Under the pieces are notes generated by a model. That model was given only the letters and a program-made list of their open reading frames with translations. It did no database searches and had not been told where the DNA came from. DNA of 64,000 bases from Actinoplanes subtropicus (GTDB lineage Bacteria > Actinomycetota > Actinomycetes > Mycobacteriales > Micromonosporaceae). How positions within the stretch are numbered: the stretch's first letter is position 1; every line of letters begins with the position of its first letter. The position numbers and the translations under genes were made by a program. Location: the NCBI RefSeq assembly GCF_000721705.1, contig NZ_JOJL01000017.1, forward strand, positions 124,001 through 188,000, in the 5' to 3' direction. Positions 25,806 to 36,289 of the stretch are shown in pieces.

Positions 25806-26944
25806 CAGTGGGCGCTCCCCTCGAACGACGCGTGGTACCGCTCGAACTCGGCCTTCTGGGCCGCGAGTTCGGGCGAGCCGTGCGGGTAGACGTTGTCGAA
25901 CAGGGTCACCGGCTGCGGGTCCGGCATGGCCAGCACGCGCTCGCGCAGGTCGAGCGCGAGCTTCTTGGCGGCCTCGTCGACCTCGCCGAAGAAGGTGTCG
26001 TCGGCAAGCTGCTGTTTGGCGAGGAACGCCTTCATCCGGGCGATCGGGTCCTTCGCCTTCCACGACTCGACCTCGCTGGCGATCCGGTACCGGGTCGGGT
26101 CGTCCGAGCTGGTGTGCGCGCCCATCCGGTAGGTGTACGCCTCGATCAGCGTCGGGCCCTGGCCGTTGCGGGCCTGGTCCAGCGCGGCGCGGGTGACCGC
26201 GTAGCTGGCCAGCACGTCATTGCCGTCGATCCGGACGCCGGGGAAGCCGTAGCCGAGGGCGCGGCGGTACAGCGGGATGCGGGTCTGCCGCTCGAGCGGC
26301 TCGGAGATCGCGTACTGGTTGTTCTGGCAGAAGAAGACGATCGGCGCGTGGAACACGCCGGACCAGACGAACGCCTCGTTGACGTCGCCCTGGCTGGTGG
26401 CGCCGTCGCCGAAATACGCGATCACGGCCTCGCCGTCGCCGTTGCCGGTCTTGCCGTCCATCGTGACGCCCATGGCGTAGCCGGTGGCGTGCAGGGTCTG
26501 CGAGCCGATGACGATCGTGTACGTGTTGAACTTGAACTCGTTCGGGTCCCAGCCGCCCTGGTCGACGCCGCGGAACAGACCGAACGGCATGATCGGGTCG
26601 ATCCCGCGGCAGTAGAGGACGCCGTGCTCGCGGTAGGTGGGAAAGGCCATGTCCTGGGGGCGCAGCGCGCGCCCGGAGCCGACCTGGGCCGCCTCCTGAC
26701 CGAGCAGGCTGGCCCAGATGCCGAGCTCGCCCTGGCGTTGCAGGGCGGTCGCCTCGGCGTCCAGCCGCCGGACCGTCACCAGGTCGCGGTAGAGCTCTCG
26801 ATACTCGTCATCGGTGAAGTCGACGGTGTACGTCGTGCCGTCCGCGGTGGTGACGCTGTCGACGCGTTCCCCGTCGGGGGTGAGCAGTTGGACGAAGCCG
26901 CCGGCCGGGGCGTCCCCGCCGACTTCGCTTTCGCCTGTCGCCAT
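25805..26944 (-). CDS. bkdA: 2-oxoacid dehydrogenase E1 alpha subunit
   Basis: The 379-residue alpha subunit holds the thiamine-diphosphate motif: IAYFGDGATSQGDVNEAF through FFCQNNQYAISEP. It also has the phosphorylation-loop-like YRMGAHTSSDDPTRYR seen in branched-chain and PDH alpha chains. The ATG at 26944 follows GGGAG seven bases upstream. It is first in the E1alpha-E1beta-E2 operon. No E3 (lipoamide dehydrogenase) lies in the window, so the complex must borrow one from elsewhere. Annotation as PdhA would also be defensible. Confidence 0.94.
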   Translation of the reverse strand: MATGESEVGGDAPAGGFVQLLTPDGERVDSVTTADGTTYTVDFTDDEYRELYRDLVTVRRLDAEATALQRQGELGIWASLLGQEAAQVGSGRALRPQDMAFPTYREHGVLYCRGIDPIMPFGLFRGVDQGGWDPNEFKFNTYTIVIGSQTLHATGYAMGVTMDGKTGNGDGEAVIAYFGDGATSQGDVNEAFVWSGVFHAPIVFFCQNNQYAISEPLERQTRIPLYRRALGYGFPGVRIDGNDVLASYAVTRAALDQARNGQGPTLIEAYTYRMGAHTSSDDPTRYRIASEVESWKAKDPIARMKAFLAKQQLADDTFFGEVDEAAKKLALDLRERVLAMPDPQPVTLFDNVYPHGSPELAAQKAEFERYHASFEGSAH

Positions 26945-27332
26945 CCGAGTCTCCCTGTTCATCTCTGCGCCCGCGGCGGGGGTTGCCCGTCCGCGCGGCG
27001 AACCGCTGGGTCGCCGCGCCTGACCTTGGTGAGGTTGCCGCGCGACGCTTCGGCGTGGGCGGGGGCCCTGCCGCGTAGTGACGACCCCCACCTCGCTGCC
27101 GTCAAGTTTCATCCTGACAGAGAACGTGAGCGGCGTTACAGGTCGGGGAGATCACAGTCGCGAAATTCCCCAGACACATCGGTGCCCTTATTTGTCCTAT
27201 TAAGTGGTTTTCGTACCATCACTACCGTACGAACAGGTAAATTTTCCCGCTGCCCCCGCTCCCATGCGTCGTTCTCCCCTTTGACCGAGACCGATCCACT
27301 CGGATCGCTAGTCCCAGGGGAGGGAACCGGCC
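26945..27332. other. Divergent promoter region
   Basis: This 388-base spacer separates the E1alpha gene and the secreted proline-rich protein gene. Its centre (about 27175-27250) is AT-rich for this genome (CCTTATTTGTCCTATTAAG), as expected of promoters. It holds a loose inverted repeat CGTAC/GTACG at 27211-27230. No gene is seen. Confidence 0.5.
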
Positions 27333-28289
27333 GTGCCGGAGCAGCCAGACGACGACCGGGTGCCGCCGCTGAAGGTCATGCGGAAGCGGCTGAACGGGGT
27401 GTACCGGGCCGATACCGGCTTCTCCGGGCCGACCCGACGGTATGTGCTCATCGTGGCGCTTCTGGTCGGGCTCGCCTCGGTGCCCACGCTCGCGGCGATC
27501 ACCGCGGGGTCGAGCGAGATCGCCGACGGCGGCACCGACACGATGGACATCCCGTTCCTGCCGCCGGCCTCGCCCGGCCCGATCCAGAGCCCGCCGAACG
27601 CCCGGGTGGGCGCGTCGCCGTATGCCTTGCCGCCCGGGGCCGGCGAGGCGATCGCGCGGGCCGGCCGGCTGCTGGGCGAGGCCGGGCGGCGGCACCCCAC
27701 TACCAAGATCAAGAGACCGAGCATTCCGTACGCCGGAAAGCACTCCACCCCGGAGAGGGATGCGGCCCGCCCGAAAGCCTCCCCGCGCCCGGGCCGGTCG
27801 CCGTCGATGGTCGCCTTTCCGCCCCTGCCCGGACTGCCGGCTCTGCCGCACCTGCCCACGGTGAGCGGCCGCTCCGCCCCGCGCAAGCACCACGACGCTG
27901 ACCCGCCCGCTGACCTGCCGACGGACCCGCCTGCCGACGCACCGACAGACCCGCCGGCGGACATCGTGGATCCGGCCCAGCTCGCCCGATCCGCTTTTCC
28001 CGACATGTCGGATGAAGACCACTGCTCCCACCACCACCGCCGGAGGTCAGTCGTGCCCGAACGCCCGCACAACATCCGCGCCGCCAGCATCCTCGAACGC
28101 AGCTACGCCCAGGGCAGCCTGAACATGCGTCACCCGCGGACCGACGACAACCGTGCCGACGGCTCCTACCGCGGCAGCCACCGGGCCGGCAGCCGGCACC
28201 ACACCGACGACCTGCAGGCCGAGCTGCGCAGCTCCCGGGTCGGCCGGCACCACGCCGAGCCGTCGGAGGATCTCACCGGCCGCTGGTAG
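27333..28289 (+). CDS. Proline-rich membrane-anchored or exported protein, unknown
   Basis: The 318-residue protein has a 36-residue charged N-terminus and one hydrophobic helix (YVLIVALLVGLASVPTLAAI, about residues 38-57). A long Pro/Ala/Asp-rich tail follows, including DPPADLPTDPPADAPTDPP. The end is His-rich (DEDHCSHHHRRR) and then basic. The helix could be an uncleaved signal anchor placing the tail outside the cell. The GTG at 27333 follows AGGGGAGGGA. No domain is recognised. The His/Cys patch might bind metal, but that is only suggestive. Confidence 0.7.
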   Translation: MPEQPDDDRVPPLKVMRKRLNGVYRADTGFSGPTRRYVLIVALLVGLASVPTLAAITAGSSEIADGGTDTMDIPFLPPASPGPIQSPPNARVGASPYALPPGAGEAIARAGRLLGEAGRRHPTTKIKRPSIPYAGKHSTPERDAARPKASPRPGRSPSMVAFPPLPGLPALPHLPTVSGRSAPRKHHDADPPADLPTDPPADAPTDPPADIVDPAQLARSAFPDMSDEDHCSHHHRRRSVVPERPHNIRAASILERSYAQGSLNMRHPRTDDNRADGSYRGSHRAGSRHHTDDLQAELRSSRVGRHHAEPSEDLTGRW

Positions 28290-28297
28290 AACGGCGA

Positions 28298-29503
28298 TCA
28301 GGATTCGTCGAGGCGGTGCCGGTTCGCGTCCAGCCAGGCCTCGATCGCGTCGTGGTCGTCCGGGTCGACGCCCTCCGAGATCAGCTGGGCCACCGCCGCG
28401 GTCGCCGGGCTGCGCCGCTCGCCGGTCGCGTAGAGCCGGGCGAACTCGGGAATCATCTCCTCGACCAGGTCGTCGGTCTGCACGGCGGCCGCCTCCGGCA
28501 GGTTGCGCCGCCGGGCGGTATACGCCGACCAGGCCCGGGTCACCCGGGGCAGCATGGCCGCGTCGTCCATGTCCAGGACCGCCCGGCGGTGCACCCAGTC
28601 GAGCAGGAACAGCCCGGCCACCGCGGGACTCCAGCGCAGCGGGTCGGCCCCGGGCAGCGTCGCCGCGTGGTCGAGCAGCAGGCTCAGGCAGAAATGCAGC
28701 GACGCCAGCTCGTCGTCCCGGGTGTGGTCGAGCCCGAACCGGGCCGCCTCGGGACCGGCCAGGAAATCGCGGGCCAGCTCGGTGTTGCTCTGGTGCGGCG
28801 GCTCGGCCAGCGGCGGGGTGGTCGCCCTCGGCAGCAGCGCTATCCGCGCCGCGGCCAGCGCTCGGTCGGTCGCCAGCGAGCCCTCGGCCGGCAGCGAGCC
28901 CAGGCCGTCGGTGATCGCCAGGTGCCGGTCGACCTCGTCGCGCAGGCGGCCCGGGTCTTCCTCGCGGAACCAGGTCAGCTCGTCCTCGGCGCACATCTCG
29001 CGCACCTGCTGGAGGATGCGCTCGGCCGAGGCGCCGACGAACACGTCCTTGGTGATGCCGATGTTGTGGTCGACCAGGGCGACGACCGCGTGCTCGGGGC
29101 CGCCGTCGGCGTTCTCGTACGCGAACGTGACCAGATAGGACGTCTGGTCGCCGTAGACATCGCCGTACGCGTAGCAGCCGGTCGGGCGTACCCGCCCCAG
29201 CTCGGCCGTCCACGCCGGCGCCTGGGCGCCCCGGCGGACCTCCGCGGCGCCCGCCGCGTCGGGCACGAGCGCGGCGAACACCTCGCGGATGGTGGTGGCC
29301 GACGCGGTGCGCCGGCGGGTGGTCGCGGAGAGGAACCCGGCGACGAACTCGCGGACGGCCGTGGCCCGGTCGGCCTCGGCCACCGAGTAGACGCTGCCGA
29401 GCAGGGCGGTCCCCAACATCTCGGCGTCCAGCGCGCAGTCGAGTTTCGCTACGTCGCGGGCCGCGTGCAGAACCGCCTCGAACGGACTCGATGATGCCGG
29501 CAT
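28298..29503 (-). CDS. Conserved hypothetical protein (401 aa)
   Basis: This 401-residue cytoplasmic-type protein has no signal peptide or membrane helix. The N-terminal third is helical. A central beta-rich part carries YLVTFAYENADGGPEHAVVALVDHNIGI, followed by a helical C-terminal half. Repeated acidic clusters (DPDDHDAIEAWLDANRH at the end) suggest protein interaction. Codon use matches its neighbours. The start at 29503 was picked because the upstream frame is low-complexity antisense. I do not recognise the family. It is convergent with the proline-rich protein gene and lies upstream of the dynamin pair's end. Confidence 0.75.
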   Translation of the reverse strand: MPASSSPFEAVLHAARDVAKLDCALDAEMLGTALLGSVYSVAEADRATAVREFVAGFLSATTRRRTASATTIREVFAALVPDAAGAAEVRRGAQAPAWTAELGRVRPTGCYAYGDVYGDQTSYLVTFAYENADGGPEHAVVALVDHNIGITKDVFVGASAERILQQVREMCAEDELTWFREEDPGRLRDEVDRHLAITDGLGSLPAEGSLATDRALAAARIALLPRATTPPLAEPPHQSNTELARDFLAGPEAARFGLDHTRDDELASLHFCLSLLLDHAATLPGADPLRWSPAVAGLFLLDWVHRRAVLDMDDAAMLPRVTRAWSAYTARRRNLPEAAAVQTDDLVEEMIPEFARLYATGERRSPATAAVAQLISEGVDPDDHDAIEAWLDANRHRLDES

Positions 29504-29537
29504 ATCGCGAGCGTACCGGCATGTGGACCGCCGGTGA

Positions 29538-31220
29538 CTACTCCGAACGAACGGTCGTGAGCGCTTCCCGCGCCTGCGCGTACGCGTTGAGCACCTCGCG
29601 GACCGGCGCCACCACGTACTCCCGGGCGACCTCGGTGACCGACGCGCGCAGCCGCTGCTCGGCCTTGGCCCGGGCGTGCCGGGCACCCCAGTCGACGATC
29701 GGCTTGAGCAGCAGCCAGAGCACCAGCCCGGCGATGATGCCGCCGAGCAGCAACAGCGTCGGCATCGGCACCGCGCCCAGCTTCGGGTAGCGCAGCTCGG
29801 GCAGGCTGAGCGCGCGTACCGCGTAACCGGCGACCAGCCAGCCGAGCCCGGCCACCGCGGCCGCGGTCAGCAGCCACTGCAGGATGCCGACCGCGCGCCA
29901 CCACAGCGGCGTACGGTCCGCGCCCAGGTCGGTCTTGGCGATCGCCCGGTCGAGCGCGTCCGGCAGGTCGTCCACCCTCGAGCGGGCCGCGTTGGTCAGC
30001 GCGGGCTTCCAGACCTCCGGCAGCGGCGCGGCCGCGCGATCGGCGACCGCCCGCACCGAGAGGCCGACCGCCGACCGCTGCGCGGCGTCCGCCTCGGGCA
30101 GCGACGTGCGGGGCACGATGTCGGTGGAGACCGCGTCGGTGACCGGTTTGTCGCCGAGGTGCAGGCGGCGCAGCGGGTCGGGCCGCAGCCGGCGCAGCCC
30201 GCGGACGAGCGGCCAGCCGGTGGCGGCCGTGGCGCGATGCCGGTACGACCCCGCCGTGGCGTCCGCGACCGCGCCCACCCCGGCCGACGCGCAGAGCGCC
30301 TCGGCGAGCTGGCGGACGGTGGCCCGGTCGACCTCGTCCTCGGCGGCCGGCGGGCCGATCATCACGGTCAGCGGCTCGCTGACGGTCTGCAGGTCGCCGG
30401 CGAGCCGGCGCAGCGCGGCCTGCCGGTCGGCGACCGTCTTCTCCAGCGTCTCGCGCAGCTCGTGCAGCATGCCGGGCTGCTTGGCCGAGGTGGCCAGCAC
30501 CGGCGCGCCGGGCAGGCCGTCCTCCTCGAGCAGCCGGCGCAGGTCGCCGAGGACGACCTCGGTGTCGTTGGTGGAGAGCCGGTCGGCCTGGTTGAGCACC
30601 ACGATCGTCACGCCGGCGTGCTCGCGGAACTGGGTCAGGTACGCCTGGTGCAGGATCCGGTCGCCGTACTTCTGCGGGTCGACCACCCAGACCACCTGGT
30701 CGACCAGCCCGAGCAGGCGATCGACCTCGAGCCGGTGGCTGCGCTCGATCGAGTCGAAATCGGGCAGGTCCAGCAGCACGAGCCCGCGCAGGGCGACCTC
30801 GTCGTCGCCGTCCAGCGCGCTCTCCCGGATGAAGCGCTGCCGGGGGAGCACCCCGATCCAGTCGAGCAGCTGGTTGGCCGGTTCGAGCGGCCCCCAGACG
30901 CAGGCGTGCGCGGCCCCGGTGGTCGGCCGGCGCACGCCGACCGGCGAGAGCTTGAGCCGGGCCAGCGCGTTGAACAGGCTGGACTTGCCGCTGCCGGTGC
31001 TGCCGGCCAGCGCCACCACGGTGTGGTCGCGGGAGAGCGCGAGGCGGGTGCCGGCCCGCTCGACCAGCGTGTGCGCGGCGACCAGCTCGGCGTCCGGCAG
31101 GTACGGATCGACCAGGCGCAGGAATTTGCCCAGCGACTCCAGGCGCTGCGCCAGCTCCTCGGCGTCCACTCGGCCGTCGGTATCGGTCAGCGCCCCACGC
31201 ACCTTCTCAATCAAACTCAT
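29538..31220 (-). CDS. Dynamin-like/YfjP-type membrane GTPase, second of pair
   Basis: The 560-residue protein has a G domain (P-loop VALAGSTGSGKSSLFNAL near residues 69-86, switch DLPDFDSIE, NQAD as the guanine-specificity motif). A helical region follows, then two membrane helices (ILQWLLTAAAVAGLGWLVAGY and TLLLLGGIIAGLVLWLLL) and a helical tail. Its start overlaps the stop of a second GTPase gene (ATGA). The arrangement resembles the Streptomyces DynA/DynB pair that stabilises sporulation septa. Homology to DynB is inferred from layout, not shown. Confidence 0.85.
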   Translation of the reverse strand: MSLIEKVRGALTDTDGRVDAEELAQRLESLGKFLRLVDPYLPDAELVAAHTLVERAGTRLALSRDHTVVALAGSTGSGKSSLFNALARLKLSPVGVRRPTTGAAHACVWGPLEPANQLLDWIGVLPRQRFIRESALDGDDEVALRGLVLLDLPDFDSIERSHRLEVDRLLGLVDQVVWVVDPQKYGDRILHQAYLTQFREHAGVTIVVLNQADRLSTNDTEVVLGDLRRLLEEDGLPGAPVLATSAKQPGMLHELRETLEKTVADRQAALRRLAGDLQTVSEPLTVMIGPPAAEDEVDRATVRQLAEALCASAGVGAVADATAGSYRHRATAATGWPLVRGLRRLRPDPLRRLHLGDKPVTDAVSTDIVPRTSLPEADAAQRSAVGLSVRAVADRAAAPLPEVWKPALTNAARSRVDDLPDALDRAIAKTDLGADRTPLWWRAVGILQWLLTAAAVAGLGWLVAGYAVRALSLPELRYPKLGAVPMPTLLLLGGIIAGLVLWLLLKPIVDWGARHARAKAEQRLRASVTEVAREYVVAPVREVLNAYAQAREALTTVRSE

Positions 31221-33436
31221 GTGGCGCTCCCCGTCAACGCGAGTTCGGCCCGGGCGGCCTCCACGTCGGCCGCGGCCCGGCGCAGGTCGGCCGCCGGCGC
31301 CAGGTCGAGCCCGATCGCCGAGGTGCGGTCGGTGTACCGGGCCGCCTCGGCGTCGAGCAGCTCGCCGACCCGGAACAGCAGATCCTCCCGGGCCCGGTTG
31401 GCCAGCCCGCGGATCGCCTGGTCGCCGAAGATGGCTTCGAGCACCTTCTGCGCGGCGACGGTGGTGCCGGCGCCGACCGCGACCTCCAGCCCGGTGGGGA
31501 TGAAGGCGGTCGAGGTGAAGACGGCGATCATAACGGCCAGCCCGGCGCCGTTGACCGCGTAGGCCGCCCCGCGCGCCACCACTCTCTTCTCCGCGCTCTG
31601 CTCGCGGACCAGGCCGAGCACCCACTGCTGCCAGTCGCGGACCAGCCGGTCGGCGCGCTCCGGCAGGTCGGCCGAGGCGCGCTGCAGCTCGGGGGTGAGC
31701 AGCGCGGCGCCCGCCGGGTGCGCCTGCCAGGCCGAGTACGCCTGCTCGGCCGCGTCGGTCGCCACCCCGCGCAGCAGCGTGACCAGCTGCGACTCCAGGG
31801 CGGTCTGCAGGTTGCGGCCGGGCAGCGGGCGGCCGGTGACCGCCGAGACCAGCCGGTCGCGCAGCAGGCCCACCCGGTTCTCCAGGGTGCGCATGAACTC
31901 GCCGGTGCCGACGAACTCCTGCCAGCGGGCGAGCACCTCGCCGCGCAGCAGCCGGCCGTCGCGCAGCCCCTCGACCACGGTCTGCCGGGCGGTGCGGTAG
32001 GCGACCGTGACCCGCTCGTCCAGCGCGCGGGCGGCCACCGCCTGCTCGTCGGCCGCGTCGGCCAACCCGGCGACGGCCGGGCCGAGCGCCGCCAGCGCGC
32101 CGTCCAGGGTCTGCCGGACGACCGCCGACCGGGCGGTGGCGGAGGCCGCGAGCTGCCCGAACCAGTCGTGCAGCGGCCCGATCACGTCCTCGGCGATCAG
32201 CCCCTGGCCGTCCAGCGTGGTCTCCGGCAGCACGAACAGCGGGGCGGCGCCCAGGTTCCGGGCGGCCAGCATCTCCCGCAGGTGGGCGGTGACCTCGCCG
32301 GCTGCCTCGCCGGGCACCCGGTCGAGCACGAGCGCGATCACGGTGCCGCGCAGCCGGGCGGTGGTCAGCAGCTCCCAGGGCACGTTGTCGGCGTACCGGG
32401 CCGCGGTAGTCACGAACAGCCACAGATCGGCGGCGGCGAGCAGCTGCGCGGCCAGCTTCCGGTTGCCCTCGACCACCGAGTCGATGTCCGGCGCGTCCAG
32501 GAAGGCGAGGCCGGAGCCGAGGGCGGGGGCGGACACGATCTGGAGCGTACGGGGATCGGCGCTGGACTCCGGCGTGCGGACCAGGCCCGGCAGCAGCTGG
32601 CCCTGACGGAACCAGGGCAGGTCGGACGGGTTGCTGACCAGCACCGGCGAGCGGGTCGTCGGGCGCAGCACCCCGGCGACGCTGACCGGGGCCCGGACCA
32701 GGCTGTTGACCAGGGTGGACTTGCCCGCACCGGTGGAGCCGCCGACCACCACGAGCAACGGTGCGTCCAGCCGAGCCAGCCGGGGCAGCAGGTAGTCGTC
32801 GAGCTGGGCGACGAGCGCGGCACCGACCCGGCGGGCCTCCTCGGCCGAGGGCATGACCAGCGGGTACGGCGCGCCGCCGATCGCCGCCCGGAGCTGGCTC
32901 AGCGCCGTGGCGAGCCGCCCGACGGCGGCCGGCGGCTCGGCGATCACGGGCTCGCCGACATACGGCTCAACCGCCGCCGAGGGCTCAGCGGCCTCGCCAG
33001 TAACCGGCTCGACAGCAACGGGCGGGTCGGTCGGCCCGGTGATCGTTGTCTCATCCTCGCCCGGCGTGGCGGCGTTTTGTCCGCTTTCCGGGGCGGGTGA
33101 ATTCTCGGTTACCGACTCATGATCATCAGGGTTGGGGGCCTCCGCCGCTAACTCGCCCTTAAGGTTTTGATCACTCTCCGCGATCGGCTCGGGGGCGGGC
33201 GACGGCTCGTCGTCCGCTGGATCCGGATGTGAGCTATCAGCCTTTAGTCCGCTTTTGGGTGGTGGGTGGGGCGGTTGGATGGGTGACACGACGGCATCCG
33301 TAGCATCAGAGTTGTTCCCGGCATCGGTCGAAACCGCGCTCGTCAGGCCCTTCTCGTCCGATCCGGCAGGCTCTTGCGTTGCGGCGTCCACGGCGGAAAG
33401 GGCCGATGGACCGACCGCGTCACCGTGCGTCGTCAC
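31217..33436 (-). CDS. Dynamin-like GTPase, first of pair
   Basis: The 739-residue protein begins with about 170 disordered acidic/Pro-rich residues. A G domain follows with P-loop VVVGGSTGAGKSTLVNSL, switch region LAFLDAPDIDSV and LVLDRVPG in place of a classic NKxD. A long helical stalk follows, with a weak hydrophobic segment (GLAVMIAVFTSTAFIPTGLEVAVG) near residue 640. These are marks of bacterial dynamin-like proteins, which remodel or fuse membranes. It is coupled to the next GTPase gene, so the two probably assemble together. Confidence 0.85.
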   Translation of the reverse strand: MTTHGDAVGPSALSAVDAATQEPAGSDEKGLTSAVSTDAGNNSDATDAVVSPIQPPHPPPKSGLKADSSHPDPADDEPSPAPEPIAESDQNLKGELAAEAPNPDDHESVTENSPAPESGQNAATPGEDETTITGPTDPPVAVEPVTGEAAEPSAAVEPYVGEPVIAEPPAAVGRLATALSQLRAAIGGAPYPLVMPSAEEARRVGAALVAQLDDYLLPRLARLDAPLLVVVGGSTGAGKSTLVNSLVRAPVSVAGVLRPTTRSPVLVSNPSDLPWFRQGQLLPGLVRTPESSADPRTLQIVSAPALGSGLAFLDAPDIDSVVEGNRKLAAQLLAAADLWLFVTTAARYADNVPWELLTTARLRGTVIALVLDRVPGEAAGEVTAHLREMLAARNLGAAPLFVLPETTLDGQGLIAEDVIGPLHDWFGQLAASATARSAVVRQTLDGALAALGPAVAGLADAADEQAVAARALDERVTVAYRTARQTVVEGLRDGRLLRGEVLARWQEFVGTGEFMRTLENRVGLLRDRLVSAVTGRPLPGRNLQTALESQLVTLLRGVATDAAEQAYSAWQAHPAGAALLTPELQRASADLPERADRLVRDWQQWVLGLVREQSAEKRVVARGAAYAVNGAGLAVMIAVFTSTAFIPTGLEVAVGAGTTVAAQKVLEAIFGDQAIRGLANRAREDLLFRVGELLDAEAARYTDRTSAIGLDLAPAADLRRAAADVEAARAELALTGSAT

Positions 33437-33557
33437 GCGTAAAGAGTGCCTGATCTATGCATGCAGGACAACTGGTACCGGTATGCCGTGACCGGACAGG
33501 TATCTACCGAGGTGCTGGCGGGAGGACGTTCTTGCGCCGAGTTGGCTCAACTTGGAT

Positions 33558-33586
33558 TTGACGGGTGGCGACCCCGTGGCATCATT
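33558..33586 (+). promoter_or_regulatory. Candidate dnaK promoter
   Basis: TTGACG (33558-33563) and CATCAT (33580-33585), spaced by 16 bases, look like -35 and -10 boxes of a vegetative sigma factor. The HspR operator overlaps the -10 box and start point, which suits repression by blocking polymerase. Confidence 0.5.
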
Positions 33587-33603
33587 GAGTCGGTTCCACT
33601 CAA
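33585..33603. promoter_or_regulatory. HAIR element (HspR operator) before dnaK
   Basis: TTGAGT-N7-ACTCAA is a perfect match to the core of the HAIR consensus (CTTGAGT-N7-ACTCAAG). It lies 27 bases before the dnaK start. HspR, encoded at the end of this operon, is known to bind such elements with DnaK as co-repressor. Confidence 0.92.
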
Positions 33604-33630
33604 CCTTGTCCCTGAAGCGAGGAACACACC

Positions 33631-35501
<1,871 letters not shown>

Positions 35502-35505
<4 letters not shown>

Positions 35506-36143
35506 CTGCCGCGGACGACGAGAACGACGGTCAGGCGACCGAGCGGGTCGTCATCCGGGACCGCCGCAAGATAGACCCGAAGGCCGAGGCGAAGGCGAAA
35601 GGCTCCGACGAGGTCAAGGAGAAGCCGGGCGGCGGCGCCCACCGCGCCGCCGACCCGGAGGACGGCGCCGCGGTCCCCGCGGAGGAGGAGCCCAAGCAGC
35701 CCGCCCTCGGGGCCGAGCTCGAGGCGTTGCGCGCCGAGCTCGACGAGCGCACGCACGACCTGCAGCGGATCACGGCCGAGTACGCCAACTACCGCAAGCG
35801 GGTCGACCGGGACAGGGCGGCCGCCGCCGAGCTCACCACGGGTGCGGTGCTGACCGCGCTGCTGCCGGTGCTCGACGACATCGACCGGGCCCGCGAGCAC
35901 GGCGACCTGGTCGGGCCGTTCGCCTCGGTGGCGGAATCGCTCACCGCGGTGACCGGCAAGCTCGGGCTCACCGCGATCGGCGAGAAGGGCGACGCGTTCG
36001 ACCCGAACCGCCACGAGGCGGTCGCGCACCAGACGTCGGCCGACGTCACGGAGCCGACCTGCGTCGAGGTGATGCGCCGGGGCTACACGCTGGGCGAGCG
36101 GCTGTTGCGGCCCGCCCTGGTCGCGGTGGCCGACCCGGAGTGA
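35502..36143 (+). CDS. grpE: Nucleotide exchange factor GrpE
   Basis: The 213-residue protein releases ADP from DnaK. A disordered charged N-terminus (about 1-65) is followed by the dimer coiled coil ([33 protein letters not shown]). The beta domain follows, with [12 protein letters not shown] and the closing [18 protein letters not shown], both family signatures. The GTG start overlaps the dnaK stop. A 146-base gap to dnaJ is filled mostly by two copies of a dispersed repeat. Confidence 0.97.
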
Positions 36144-36150
36144 TCTCACA

Positions 36151-36190
36151 GGCTGTGCCGCTACTCAAGCCTGGACTATCAGTCGGCGGA
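36151..36190 (+). repeat. Dispersed 40-nt repeat, copy 2
   Basis: It begins GGCTGTGCCGCTACTC and ends AAGCCTGGACTATCAGTCGG plus CGGA. It directly abuts copy 3 with a 40-base period and differs from it at two positions. It lies eight bases after the grpE stop. Confidence 0.88.
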
Positions 36191-36233
36191 GGCTGTGCCT
36201 CTACCCAAGCCTGGACTATCAGTCGGCGGAGCT
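36191..36233 (+). repeat. Dispersed 40-nt repeat, copy 3
   Basis: It begins GGCTGTGCCTCTACCC and ends as the other copies do, with the additional GCT. It is nearly identical to the copy 17 kb away at 18812. It sits between grpE and dnaJ, inside the operon. Confidence 0.88.
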
Positions 36234-36289
36234 CGTCCCGCTCACCGCTTGGCGGTGGGCGGGACTACCGCTAGGAGGAGGTGGACGAG

